A stretch of DNA of 64,000 bases from Undaria pinnatifida. Lineage: Eukaryota; Sar; Phaeophyceae; Laminariales; Alariaceae. Under the pieces are notes generated by a model. The model was not told the DNA's origin, did no database searches, and was given only the letters and a program-made list of their open reading frames with translations. The stretch lies in the NCBI GenBank assembly GCA_012845835.1, contig JABAKD010000011.1:6448381-6512380 (forward strand), written 5' to 3'. Positions 44,557-57,339 of the stretch are shown here, one piece after another (within the stretch, counting starts at the first letter, position 1; each line of letters opens with the position of its first letter). A program made the translations under genes and the position numbers.

Positions 44557-44679
44557 CGCCTATACTTTATGCTATGTAATAGTTTTACGACGACCCCAAA
44601 GCGGCTATTATTACCTATACGCTTGTATCTAGCCAGTCAAAAAGTTGTCGAGTACGTGCCTGCTCAGAGGGGGCGGTTA

Positions 44680-46060
44680 GGGGGACGGGGGTGGCATTTC
44701 CCGTGTGATGTTGGAGTTTGTGTCCCGCGTGATGTTGGAGTTGTTGTTTGCGTTTTCTTTTGCGGAACGTGAATTGAAATATAGTTCGAATTTCTGACTG
44801 TTCGATTCAAGCCCGTTTCGTCTTGTTTGGAAGAATGAATTTCATCGCGGTCACTCCCGCTAAAAAAAAGTGCGCAGTCGTTGCTTTGACGTGCAGTGCC
44901 TTGTGCACCTACAACAATCGGTGGTAATAAAAAAGGTGTACAAAGTTGTCGCACCAGAGGCGGAAGAGGAGAAGGAGGTAGGGAGGGGAGAGGTGAATGA
45001 GGGGAAATTGCCGCTCGTGTTTGTGTAAGGCGTGAGTGTTGCACCGTAAGCGCGTCCGTGATGTTGTTGATTGGGAATGTTAACGGTTCAACGCACCAGG
45101 TATTATTGTCTGAGGCGTGATCCGGGTTGTGTCCCGCAAGTCGCGATTTGTGCACTTTCCCCTGTGATTCGCGTTTGTCCCCCAAGTAATATCAGCGTAC
45201 CATCTCCTAAACGTTCCGTTCTCATTCGAGCCCGTTTCGTTTTTTTAGTGAAGCTTTTTGTTGTTGTCACAACTACTCCCGGTGTTACATTTTTGGCGGG
45301 AAGATTGAGGTAAATCGACGCGACAAAGGCCAGTGGGGTGTTAGACTGGCAGTGATCGCACACTGTGCGTGAACCATGTCACCAGTGTAAGTATTCGGTG
45401 ACATACGTTAGAGCGCTGTTGTATATGGTCGAAGCCCTCCGTGGCGTGTCGAGCTGAAGGAAAGATGACCTCCAAAGCCTTCCATGCCAGAGGAGGAGTG
45501 TTTGTTTGTGGCACACGTGTTGCTTCCATTCAAGCCCGTTTATTTTTGCGTTCTTTAGGTTATTGAAACTTTTCCCGGCGGTTATGTTGGTGATTGTTAG
45601 GGACCAGTCAGTATGCTAGCGGAATGGTTTTGTTTAGATATGTTCATAGATTCGTGCGTGAAACCGTCTCACCAGTACCATGATCTGGTGACATGGAGTG
45701 CTAGCATCGCATGGTTGTCCTCGCCCTCGCCATAGTTCGAAAACGTGGTCGTTGTCGGTGCAAGCGCTCGAGTTCGTGGTTGTTGTTGTGTGCTCTACCA
45801 ACCGTGCGGAGGCTGAAGTGCCCCCTCGGACTACCGCTGTTGTTTTTGTGCTACGTATTTTCCTCACTCTGCTCGAGGTCTCTGGGCGCCACACCGATGA
45901 TAAATAGAATTTACCAGCGGACTTCTCCCTTGTAACCTCTCTAGCATCGATTTGTTTGCTGATCCCTCTTGCTATTTTTTCAGAAACGGTGTAGAGCTTT
46001 TTCAAGGTTGGGGTGCCAGACATGGTACAAACACCCGGCGGCGAAAGTCGAATGCAAAAT
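44680..46060. repeat. Degenerate tandem segments, spaced about 300-420 bp
   Basis: 'attcaagcccgttt' recurs at about 44809, 45231 (as 'attcgagcccgtttcgt') and 45530. 'gtgcgtgaaccatgtcaccagt' at 45365 is echoed at 45655 by 'gtgcgtgaaaccgtctcaccagt', each followed by 'ggtgacat'. I read this as a diverged amplified segment with no protein. Confidence 0.45.
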
Positions 46061-47600
46061 TCGAGGGTTTGACTCGGGAGTTTATGGCAGTTAGGGAGCC
46101 GAAGGTGTTTCGCGCTCGATCGCATAGCGCACCTCGTCGATCGAGATTCCGGGACTAGTCGAACGCCCGGTGGGATTTGGTAAGAAGTGACGAACATGTA
46201 TCGAGCGACAAGCATCCAGTATAGCTCTCCGTGAAGGAGGCGTTCCGTATGCCAAATTAGTGAGTATTGCGACGTATGTGCGCAATAAGAGGGGTTTTCC
46301 CCAAGTGGAAAGTTTAGAAAATATGGCGGGTTTTCCCTACTCAGTCTTCCGTGGTGTCGAAAAAAAATGGTCCACCGTCTAGAGATTGTCGTGTGGCTGG
46401 TGTTCCTTCGCCCATTCGGTCGGAGCGGGGAGGGGGGTGTTACGATAGTGTTATTCTTTGTAACCAGGATCCAAGCGGGGTTTCCACTAAGGCGTTACAG
46501 GTAAGGTAACGGAGGCACTGACGAATCAGTTCCGGAGAAAAAAGCCTTCCTACTTAATACCCAAGCATGGATAATGTAGCCCGCCGCCTGGGCTTGCTTC
46601 CATGTTTTTCACTACTTTTTCCTATGTAGTGTCAGTAGTGATCGTGGAGGTGATGTTTTCGTGGTTCTGATGACGGGGACTGATATCCAATACCAATACC
46701 AGTGTTGCCGTATTGGAGGGTAGTGTGATGCCCGTGGTCAGCGCACGCGATGAGTCTGATCTCGACCTTGTGAGAGATGCACGCGCAGCTAGTTTGCAAG
46801 GCTATGGATATCGCTAGAAGCCTTCTCCCACGTGGCGGACTGAAAGCAAAGGTGGGATGAAGTCTCCACGCTACGGCTTTCCTGAGAGACCAAGCAGGCG
46901 ATCAATTGCACGCCTTTGCAGTAGTGGCAGCATGATAGCCGACATGGAAAAAGGACGGGCCTGTGGTGTAACGTCGAATTGTCAGGACAGGCTCCAGAAG
47001 TAGTAGAGGCAGTGATTCCCACGTTGTGTGAAGTAATGGAACGATATCCCTCCCATAGAAAAGCGGGAGGAGTTGGGGCTAGGGAGGTTAGTTTGTCGTA
47101 GAAACTTCCTCGTTTCGTGCCTCTGTGTGCTTGTACAAACGTCGTGTGCCAGGCGTTCCCCCGTACGAATGGATGGCCACCTTGCTGCGGCGCTCAGCTT
47201 CAAGTTCATTTGCTTGCTCTGCGGCTGCAATGATATACTGCGGCAGATCATAGCCAGATCTGTGGCCCAAGTCCAACCAGGTTAATATAAATACTATTGA
47301 GTATCTCAATCCTCTTCTGTTACGTGGTTATCCTGCGGCGTATTTTCTCGACGCTTTGCGCAAAGACCGGGTTGCCAACAACCCTACCCTTTGATCTCTG
47401 CTCCACAGGCCATTTGTTTGCGTTGTTACTGTGACAACATCTGTCTCGGAGAAGCAGAAGGAGCACATACTCCTGGTCTCCAATTCCCGCCCTGCCCACG
47501 CGCTCCTCCCCACACTCGCTTCATTTCGATGCGAAACGCGCTAAATGGCGGCGGGGAACATATCTCGCTCCTCTCTCCCGGCTTTGCGCAACCTTTCCCC
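46061..47600. other. Stretch without a supported gene
   Basis: Short frames on both strands, including minus-strand frames near 45634-46285, are not backed by domains or splice sites. Decayed retroelement origin is possible given the neighbours. Confidence 0.4.
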
Positions 47601-47611
47601 ACCTGCGGCCC

Positions 47612-47753
47612 CGCCACAAAGGCAACTGGTCCGCCTATGCTGCAGCCGCTCGCAAGTTTGTAGACTACTTCGTGAGTTCGTCGGTTCAGCACACAGCAGT
47701 ACATGCTCGTGTAGGAGTACTGCATGTCATACTGAAGGCCTTCCGATGCGGGG
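47612..47753 (+). pseudogene. Coding-like fragment cut by a TRIM insertion
   Basis: A frame through 'GNWSAYAAAARKFVDYFV' reads like real protein and faintly like the N-terminal helix bundle of tyrosine recombinases (a T/S..Y..A...F pattern). It runs to 47753, where the minus-strand TRIM begins. No catalytic recombinase residues are visible, so the family assignment is a guess. Confidence 0.25.
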
Positions 47754-48101
47754 TGTTAAGGTATTGAAGGGTATATTAATAGTCCGTTTGCCGCTGGCAA
47801 AAGATTAACCAGTCGCCTACCCAAACTAAGCCTTACAATACCTTTCCCCCCTAGACCGGCGGGATAGCAGGTCGGCCGGGTATACGGCCGGACGTGCCAA
47901 TATCCACGCGGTTTTTTTTTCCTGGGGATACCGGGGGAAAAGTATTTTTTCAAGTTCGACATGGGGAGAATCGTGAACAAGTATTGCTGGGTGGAGAAAG
48001 GTGAGATTCGAAGCTCCACGACCCAAAAACCCATGGTTTGCCGACAACGCCATTTTGTTAGGGTATTAGAGGGCATTCTTCACCCGTTTGACCGAACAAC
48101 A
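47754..48101 (-). mobile_element. TRIM element, second copy, with perfect 5-bp target duplication
   Basis: Reverse-complement relative of 5968-6341. The minus-strand 3' LTR is 47754-47837, with TG..CA ends and a 'ctaggggggaaagg' purine run before it. The interior retains 'ccatgggtttttgggtcgtgg' and 'cgacctgctatcccgc'. The 5' LTR is shortened (48056-48101), missing most of its first half. CGGGG flanks both sides (47749-47753 and 48102-48106), a clean 5-bp target-site duplication. Confidence 0.85.
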
Positions 48102-48109
48102 CGGGGTGA

Positions 48110-50190
48110 CCATTCATCCCTCCCTTCCCTCCCCCCCTCCCGTGTTCGCGGAAGGGCCACGAGAAGCGTAAATCGCGACAAACTATATCACCAGAATGAT
48201 AGTCACATCGTGACAAAACGATACCATCAAAAAGGCCAAACCTTATAGCGTGTTGATTGTATGCTTGGATATGATACGGATGTGATGACGGTTGAGTATA
48301 GTAGAGGTTTCCAATGATAGATTGGCTACATGGTAGCGGGATATCTGGATGACGGGATATGTCCCGGGATATTTGGCCGTCACTCCTCCTTCTCTCCTCC
48401 TTGTTCTTCTTCTACCCGTGTGAGCCTTCTTCTCTCCACGTTGCGCCCCGGCATGGAGCCGAGATGATAAAATATGTTCATGCATTTATGTACCTGCTGC
48501 TGACCCACCACCCCACGGCTGCTTGCGCAATGGGTAAGCCCTCTACGCTTCGTAGGGATTAACAAACACGATAATTATTGCGTATCGTACGCGGTACTAT
48601 TCCTGTTCGAAGCAAAAGGGTGTTGCACAAAAAGAGCCCTTATGGTGAAAGGGAGCAAGCTGGGTGTCTCATTTGAACCATGCCTGAGCGGGAGGTCAAA
48701 ATGGGCGTTGTGGACGTGAAAGCTTTGGCAGAGACAGCGGGGAGCTAGCTCTCAGCGGGCCAAGATGCAGGGAGCTGGAAGCGCTGCTCGCAAGAAGGGA
48801 CCAACTCGAGGAATAAATCGAGGGTGGTTTCCGTTATGGTTTCCGGACCATCGACCAGATTTCGACAGGATGGGACGAGTTCTACCGAATCGATGGTCAC
48901 CTTGACGAAAGCAAACTTATCATTTGCGTGCACTCGCAAGTACTCTAGTGTTATAAGAAATATGTGGTGGAAGTATCGGGATGTGTTCTTCTCGTTAAAC
49001 AGAATATCCCACCCTGATCTTGTGCCTGTTATGCCTCCTGCAGTAGTATGAATATGATATTATAGTCTGACACGCTTTGCTTGACACTGATTGATGGTAG
49101 GATTATGTCCAAGCCCCCTTTTGATAGATCGCCCCCCCAACTCCTCCCGCCCTTATCATGCGCGCGTGCAGAGCGCTATGGTATGCGGTATCTATACCCT
49201 ACCAAAAATAATGAGCAGGGGCAATGGGGTAGATTATAAGGCTTACAAGGGCTCCAGGGCAGCACTTCGACTTGTTCGATTCATTAATCGATAGAGAGTT
49301 AAAACCGTTACCCCACAAGCCATAGTCTACGATTGTAGAGTGTAAAGTAATGCCAAGATATCGATAAAGACTATCAGTGGACTAATTACTTCTTCTGCCG
49401 TTTCTTGCGTGAATCCGATTCCGAGCTTCATCATATTTCGATCGGATAAATCCGAGCCCACACGCAGACCGACCCTCTAGTCTGGCCTCGAAGAGACGTT
49501 TCGAGTGCGTTTCTTGATGTTTAGACTAAACGAAGCATCAAGGGCCAGCAAGGGGGTGGCCATGTATGCTGCATGTTCTCCACGTAGCCACCGAGAGGCG
49601 CGCACTGAGCCACACAGCTTCTGCTACATACACCGTGCATGATAGTATGTAGATCCGAGGCTCGCTGACCGACTGTCTTTGTGTGTATAGTCTGATCGTG
49701 GGGGAGACTTGCTGACGGTATTCTAGGCGTGAAACACGGTGCCGATGCCTTCGTCATTCAATTCCTCGAAGACTATTATAATGCTTCTAATTGTTGCTGC
49801 AGATCACTCTTATCTGGTAGATAGAGTATTAGTAGTACGCGATAGCACACTGAGCTAGGAATTTGGCAGTTAAGATTCAGGAGTTAAGGTTCAGGAGTTA
49901 AGGTTCAGGAGCATTTGTACGGTATCTACCGTTGGGGTCTCGGGCTTATCCGCATAGGCTCCATATTGTGTTCTCCAGGGACCCTAGCTAGTAGTACGGA
50001 AGGGAAGGCTGGACTTAACAGACGTAAAAGCTAACAAAAGGGGGTGCTACGTCGCCCTTCGTTACACGTTGGAAGTAGAGCTTTCCCTCCTGATCACAAG
50101 AGTAAACTAATGACATGGCATATTGGAAGATATGCATAAATCAGGCAATGTTGACGAGTTTTAGACGAAAATATATAAACATATACCTGG
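48110..50190. other. Stretch without a supported gene
   Basis: Only short frames. 'ttaaggttcaggagttaaggttcagg' (about 49872-49910) is a small tandem repeat. I see no RNA gene. Confidence 0.4.
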
Positions 50191-50254
50191 TGTATGGCCT
50201 TTACGTCTGATCGCTGGTGGCTCATTGGCCAGGGATCGTACATGAAGTTTCCGT

Positions 50255-50832
50255 CATCCGGGGACGATAGGGTCCCACCCCAGGATCATAATCCATCCAC
50301 ACATAATATACAACTGCGACAACCCGCGAACGAACACGGATGGATATCACCAGGATTGATATCTCCCCGCACAGTGTGGAAATCCCCAACTCCACCGACC
50401 GGTCGATCTCTAGTTGGCTGAGGGTCGTATATTATAGAGCCAGCTCCACCCGGGAACGACAGGGTCCCATCCCCAGTCCAGAGGTCATTCTATCCTCTAA
50501 AAGTTAGACAAATCGGGGAATAAAACCGAGTTCTCTCGTGGTCGCCACCGCCAATCACGGTGCGGAAGCCCCAATTCCGTTGGCTAAAATCGCTGATTGG
50601 TTCGAGCTCCACAGCGCCGCCCCACCCTAGGAGGACAATAGAGGCTTGCCAACCAATGGGTGGCAGTTCCGTCGCACACGGGGGAGATAGGGCCCCATGC
50701 CCCGTTGATAAATCCTCCGAATCTCTACAGCTCCAACAACGCGGGAACTATGACGATGACCTCTCGAGTCGATACCTCCCCGCACGGCGTGTCAACCCCG
50801 ACCCCATTGGCTTATTCGTGATCGGCTGGTAG
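50255..50832. repeat. Degenerate two- to three-copy repeat, spacing about 200-430 bp
   Basis: 'gggacgatagggtcccaccc' (50259), 'gggaacgacagggtcccatcc' (50451) and 'gggggagatagggccccatgc' (50680) start related blocks. Two blocks also share 'gatatctccccgcacagtgtg' / 'gatacctccccgcacggcgtg'. Confidence 0.55.
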
Positions 50833-51784
50833 GGCTTGACCCAATATAAGCTCACAGTTAATTCGACCGACTCGTTTCCTCGCATACTTCTCGCACACGG
50901 CAAACATTCGCAACGCGAGCGCGACTCGGCCAGTTATTGTTTGCATGATAGGTCGCACAAAAAATCGATTTTGATATTATATCAGGTTGGCGTCCCTAGC
51001 AAGCACGCTCAAAATGAGGACGGGAAACACTTGTCAACAATAACAGCACCAAACTCAATATAAATGGACGAATTAGAGAGATTTTCTGGTATCCAGGATT
51101 TGGGGGCCTCCGATTATAAGCACAGTTTCACACAAAAATGGGGTGTTCAAAGAAAAACGACATGACAAAAAGTGAAACTAACACAGGCACAACTCGAGCA
51201 TAATAACCGTGGAAAAAAGCCTGAAAGGAGACCAAAATAGTGCGTTATTTGACTCGCATAATGGTCGAATAATGACGGAATACTTGCCTGCACACAATCA
51301 TTCTTTGTCGCTTATGTTGTGACCCCGAAAACATTCGCTGAAGACCAAGGCTACGGTAGGGGGGGTACCCCCATTTTCACTGGTGTGTTTGAGCCACTCG
51401 TACGAGTAGCTCTGTACCCTACGGATGAAGATGGTTGAGGAACTTGGTTTGCCGCAGCTTAGATCACCTTTGCATTGCGGATTGATTTCGTCAATGTAAA
51501 ACATAAAGAAAACGTAGGATTGCATAGGAACAAAGGGGTTACTCGCGCGAGTGACCCCTAGCCACTGAAATAAAAGGCCCAAAAGGGGACCCCCCTACCG
51601 TAGCCTGGGTCTGAAAATCTTGATTTCATTCGCTTATTATGGTCAAAACCTAACTAAGCTCGCTCATATTTTCGCGGGTTTTCTTGCATACTACTCTCGC
51701 GTAGGGCAAAGATTCGTCGTGCGACCGCAATTCTTTTAAAACGCTCGACCTCAAGACGAATCTATACCAGTTGGTACCCAGAGC

Positions 51785-51950
51785 GTCACAGATAAAATGA
51801 TTCGGGACATAGGAGCGGTCAAATCGCCATGTCCTGGCATACTAACAGCCATATATTGCCCACAACAAATAAGAGCAATGAGCGCCTGCTTCGGCTTGTC
51901 ACAGAGTGAACTTGAATCGGAATACCCCCACTGCATCCTGATGTAATCAC
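51785..51950. repeat. Dispersed repeat (family of 19625-19812 and 39500-39662)
   Basis: 'gggacataggagcggtcaaatcg', 'agccatatattgcccac', 'gagcgcctgcttcggcttgtc' and 'gaatcggaataccccc' match the other two copies. Confidence 0.7.
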
Positions 51951-52255
51951 TTGTCGGTGTAGCTTGTCTGAAAAGCTGTTCTCATACTGTATCAGTTTTT
52001 TTTCTTATCCCTTTTATTTTCCTTGCACAACTCTCGCCCTCCCTCCCAGTAATATAACCAAGATCCGGGGTCACATAGCGGGCCTTCCTGCCCCCTCCCC
52101 ACCACGGTACATGCCTAAACTTTTATCGCGAGAATCCACCATTTTTCTTCCCTCGTCGATTCGCGTCAAATAGTACCTACCCACGCTGCTAGGCGTTCTC
52201 AGCAGTTGATAGTGGGTCCTTTTTCTGCATTTGTGAAAATAGAAAAGTCAATCTC

Positions 52256-52335
52256 TCACCATGGTGGGAATTGAACTCAAGGACCAACGCCAGTAGTATT
52301 CAAGGGTAACCACTAGACCACCGGGGCGACCGGCT
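52256..52335 (-). mobile_element. tRNA-like sequence, probable SINE head or decayed tRNA
   Basis: On the minus strand 'TGGTCTAGTGGTTA' fits an RNA polymerase III A box (as in Glu/Asp tRNAs) and 'GAGTTCAATTCC' fits a B box about 45 bp later. The acceptor ends and T-stem do not pair, so this is not a functional tRNA. Adjacent minus-strand sequence may be the SINE body. Confidence 0.4.
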
Positions 52336-52419
52336 CTATATAACTCGCTTGAGATGATCAATCAGCAATCAGCAGCAAGGGGCACGTCAAGTAGGAAGCA
52401 ACACAAAATTATTTTATAA

Positions 52420-52523
52420 ATGTATTCATACGACGTCGGCTACGAGTTAGACGAAGTTAGGGTCGATACTCATATTATGCAAGCTGCGTACAATGATATC
52501 GATCGCCCGGCTTCATTTGTCAG
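52420..52523 (+). CDS. Candidate short first exon, unrecognised
   Basis: ATG at 52420 opens 34 codons (MYSYDVGYELDEVRV...) ending at a good donor (TCAG|gtacgtg). The composition is protein-like. No downstream exon could be assigned, so this is a weak call. Confidence 0.2.
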
Positions 52524-53989
52524 GTACGTGCCAACACGACCGCTTCAGCAACGGAGACAGGCGCCACAGCAACAACAACAAAGCACGCCTTCTACACCGC
52601 TTATACTTCTCCCAAGAGTCTTCGCGGGGAAGAGAACCACCCGCCGATGCGATACCGGGACGAATGCATGCCACCGGTTTGTTCTGTTGATACCGTCTAC
52701 CACTACGTACGACCTTCGCGTGACGCAGCTTAATAACAGAAACGATTTTTCCCCTAGTTGTTTATGTCGAAAAAGTATTCCCTGTTTTTACACACCCTCC
52801 CTATACCTCAAGTCAGACAAAGAGCGTGTGTGTGACATAGCATCATCAGTGTGTGTGCTCTTACGCGTGCCTATGTTACTTGCACGAGTACGAACTATGT
52901 CGATGTGCCCGACCTAGTATAATACCACCCTCGAGGCCGGGGATGCAGCCACTCGTAATAATGCTGATGTGTGGCTTTTTCTGGCGTAGTGATCGTAATC
53001 ACTATTTCCTCGTTTTAGTCATGCGTGCGCTTGCCTCATCTATCCATGTACGTACGTGTCACCGAAATTCAGTAAATGAATGCACTAATATGATACCTAC
53101 CACGGTAACCTGGTGATTTTTTTCTCAGTAGGTATTCTTTGTTTGGGGACAAATTATGACGCCAATTTGGAAATCGTTTAATGCCAAGTTTTATTTTATC
53201 AACCTCTCCATACATCAAGATCCGATTACTAACTGGAGACTACCGTTCAAAATACCAAATTTTGCGCATTTCTCGCTTGTCTCGCTCAACGTCTATCCGC
53301 GTTCACGTCGAGGTGCAGAAGGGGTAAGGCAGGGCGACGGGCGTTGGAGCCGCCCCCCGAAGACGACGCTCGAACGAAGCGATTCGACCGAGAAATTCCA
53401 GTTCCGAGAATCCCACACTGAGGCCGATACCAAAAAAACTCCTGACCAAATCCGTGTCCCCTCAAAAAAATACCAAATCATCATATATATATATATATAT
53501 ATGTGTATACCCACCCACAGGTGCTCAAATATTTCATGCACGTAGTATATGAGCATTTTGAGTACAGTCGATACGGGCCAATTTTCCTGGGTTTGTTATG
53601 GAGTTTACCTGATACCGTACTCTATATACGCGTTTTTGTCAAGGTTCCCAAACAGTTTGAAGGATCGTTATTTCTTTATCACAGTAGCTTATCAAGTAGC
53701 AGCATGGACTAACACTTTTGCAGCACTGTGGCACTACGTGTACGCTCTTCCGGGAAGGAGCATGCGGAATAACTTGACCCTCGAAAGAACAACCCCGTGA
53801 CGTGTAGCGAGGCGTTCGCGCTCTGATGTATCGGCACTCTGAAACAGAAACAAAAACGCGGTTGAATTCGTGCTATACTGTATACCGGCATCAAACAGGT
53901 GCCGAGTCAGCTCCGAAATATAATGACTAATTGCGGCATTTGCGGTGAATCGTGATACATGCGTTAGTTCGGGTAGGAGAAACCCGCCC

Positions 53990-54192
53990 GAGAAAGGTCT
54001 CGACGAGTTCGATGAGTCTGGACCCGAGGGCAACTGGCGTTTTTCGCGAGCTGGTCAGATGCTTGTGGCTTGCTAACCAGAGGCGTCCGGACATTGCGAA
54101 AGCTGTGAGAGCGGTGGCTGGGTACACGAATTGGCCTCGAGGAAAGTACAATGGAAGACTGCAGTTTGCCATTTTTGCTTTCACCGGGATTT
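53990..54192 (+). pseudogene. Ty1/copia reverse-transcriptase C-terminal remnant
   Basis: The frame through 'GVFRELVRCLWLANQ' and 'RRPDIAKAVRAVAGYTNWPR' matches the copia pol consensus in which a 'YR.LVG.L.Y' block precedes 'TRPDI..AV..L.RY...P'. It is about 70 codons, with no LTRs, integrase or RNase H nearby. It is a decayed fragment, not an active element. Confidence 0.65.
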
Positions 54193-54563
54193 TATCATGA
54201 ATACTTGATTTTTGAGAGTGTTGAAATATCTCATGATTTAGTACGCTAGGTTTGCTGTTTCTACACTTTGATGATATTTGAGATTTTTTGTTTCCCTTTC
54301 AGCATCTGATCGCTGATGATGGGCGATACGGCGCATACTATGAGCTGGGAGTATGACATTTGTGGGCTTGGGGACGGCAAGGGTCTTGGTAAACTACCCG
54401 GGGCCAGCCCTGCGTAATTAGTCTATGGTTTTCTCAACCCAGCCCAGTAGGGAGATCCCACTGAGCCAAATCGTTTAGTTTATATCCTGCATGGAGGGGT
54501 CACGCCCTCCTGTTACTGCTTGTGCGGGGTAGGATTCACTTGACCACTTATTAGATTCGGGGA

Positions 54564-54822
54564 GGCTCGTTAATCTCGAAAAAGGTCTCAAACTCGACGA
54601 GGTCGATACGTCTGAACCCGAGGGCAACTAACTTTTTGGCGAGCTGATTAGAATTTTGATGTTTCTTGACTTTTGAAAGCGGATGATAATTAAGGCTCGT
54701 TAATTTCGAAAAGGGTCTCAAACTCGACGATACGTCTGAACCCGTGGGCGACTAGCTTTTTCGCGAGCTGGTTGGAATTTTGATGTTTCTTGACCTTTGA
54801 AAGCGGATGAGGATTCTGCATA
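54564..54822 (+). repeat. 130-bp tandem duplication derived from the copia remnant
   Basis: Two copies begin 'ggctcgttaatytcgaaaa' (54564 and 54694). Both contain 'ggtctcaaactcgacga', 'tacgtctgaacccg' and 'ttt.gcgagctg', which also match 53996-54060 inside the copia remnant. Thus a piece of the retroelement is present three times. Confidence 0.8.
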
Positions 54823-57180
54823 TATTAGCTAGATTTTGGTACTTTTAAGAGTGCGTGGTATTTTGGGAGGCGAGTAACTGTTTCTTGATGTTTAAAGTGA
54901 TATTTTTTCACGATTGCGTTTTGTCTAGTGTGGCGTTATTTTGCTCTGGATTTGAGCATTTGGAATCTAAACGGATTTTTGGTATGTACCCAGCCGGGAG
55001 GCACTTATCTAATTCGAAAACGAGTTTTGAGACTGCTGTTCGATCACACTTGTTGGCAGCCCTATGATATGGAGCTGATACACCGTTTTATAAGGAACGC
55101 TGAGTGCTGATTATAGGGACGATGTTTGAGTTTTCGGATTTTGGAAGTTGGATTTCAGAAGTGAGTTTTCGGTCTACGGATTTCAGATTTGAGATTTTTG
55201 TTTTTGTACTTAGGATTCGACAACTTATATCTTAGGTTCGCGAAGATTGATGTTGGATACTATCCCTGATATGTGTCTCTAGATTTATGGAGTGCTTTTC
55301 AAGGACTATGGTGCTACAATATTTTTTTCTTGTCCCAGAGGTACTGGGAGGATATTGATTGACCGAATTTTTCATTGAATCGTTTTACCCTGAGGATATT
55401 ATAATAGTATAGCATTATGCCGTATAATTTACGAAGCAGGGAGGCTGTTGATTGTATCGGGTACCTTGTGGGTGTTATAGTAGTAGTCATGCCTACCGTA
55501 TCATTCCCCATAGTAGCCACATTAAACGTCGACTGACGAGCGAGATACATTACATGCAATTGCTGGCGCACGCCAAGGTCGGGGAGGCGTCATGTGGAAT
55601 GCCCAAAGACGCAAACGAAAAACAAACACATACAACGCGAAACCATCTCGAGAACGTTGATCGACGCCTCGACCCCATTTGGTTGAAATCAATGTATGCA
55701 ACTAAAGCTCGAACTGAGTTTTTTTTCTTTTTGAACACATGATTTGAATATAATATCCAGCAATTGCTTTTGTCATTAAGCAACCCATTGAACGACATAA
55801 CAGGTTCTGTCCGGGACGAACCACACGAAAATCTAACGTTTCCCTGTTGCCCCTTGTGTCCTGTTTGGCAACATAGCTCGTGGCCACACCCAAAATAGAC
55901 TTAACAATTCCCTCGCGCTTTTTTTTTTTGTATTTCTCTCGCGGTCCTTGCCTTGGGTTTCGTGTATGCTCCCTGTCTCCTTGTCGTGCAGCACTGGCTT
56001 GACCACACGATAGTCGCTTCTAGACGACGAGGATTCCGCGTTCGATTGCAAGTGTAAACACGCGCCCAAGTCGTTCTCCAATCCGACGGGACGAGCTTCG
56101 ACCCAAATATCAAGGGCGCTACTCCTGTGGTGTTCGGCGAGGGAGGGGTTGTTAATACTTGTCGACATCGTATGACTAAATACGGGGTGCTGGTCAAAAA
56201 CAACGCGGTAATGATCCCCACTTTGGCAGAGGATGGCGCAGCAAATGATGCAGTGCTTGCGGTGCAGATTGGTAACACTGGGGCGTTCGCCGTGCGCAAC
56301 GACTGGCATTGATCAATTCCGGGGTGGTTGGGTACACGTCCAGACGAGAGGTGTGGAGGCAGAGGTTGGGTCCGAGGCGCCGGTGTCACGCCTTCGGAGG
56401 AGCACCCCCATCAACGCCCACTTCCTATTCAAGGTAGAGATCGTGCTAATGTGAACTGTTGTTGAGGTACAAGAAAAAACTATTCTCGAGTGTGCATGAG
56501 TATCGGCTGTCTGCCAGTGGTGGCGTGAGCGAAGAGATTTACATAGTCAAGTACTTTTTCCTTCTTGCGACGACGGAGGGTCCACACGAACCCATCCTCC
56601 CGTGTGACCCCACGCCCGACCCGTCGTAGCCGGGACGGATACCACGTATGCTAGCATGCTGAATTGTGGAGTCGTTGTGCACCCAAGCTTTGAAGCCATC
56701 TTCCATGGTCATCATTAACCTGTTGGGCGTACTTCTGTGTAACGGCGGAAAAGCAGTTGATACAGTAATGTGGCTCTTCCTGGCGAAAATCGTTGACTGT
56801 CTACAACACGTCGCTCTACGTATTGTTTATCTAGAACGCATCGCAAAAATTGATTCCACAACACCCGATTGTGCGTGCGCTGTTTGTAGCCCGCACATCA
56901 ACGTAATACTCGTTACTTTACTCTGTGGTTTGGCAGGAAAAGAGCCGTTGTTCGACTTGTGGCGTCTGGGGTACCACCTCCGTACACTAATGATAAGCCT
57001 TTACGGGTCAACATACACACGCATCCGTATACAACGGCAGCTTGCGCTGCCGGGGTTGTAACGAAGACCACTGATAGGGAAAGCTTACGCTATACCTACA
57101 ATGGGACCCGAAGGGTGCGCCAGCTAGCGTTGGGCTGCGAAAGCAACTGAGTTAAATCGACACACGACGCGTATGAAAAT
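54823..57180. other. Stretch without a supported gene
   Basis: Low-confidence frames only, including 56127-56312 and 56666-57061. They lack recognised motifs and splice signals. Retroelement debris is likely. Confidence 0.35.
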
Positions 57181-57339
57181 ACGTGGAAGTGTGGTGAGCT
57201 AAAGCTTTATTTTTCCCCATCCGCCGGAGGATAAAAAAAAATAAAATAAAATAATGACACACCGGCACTTGGCTTGGCACCTACGAAATGGGCTTGGTTG
57301 CGTGTCCTCGACTGTTGTTTGTTCGCACGGGGGGTGGTG

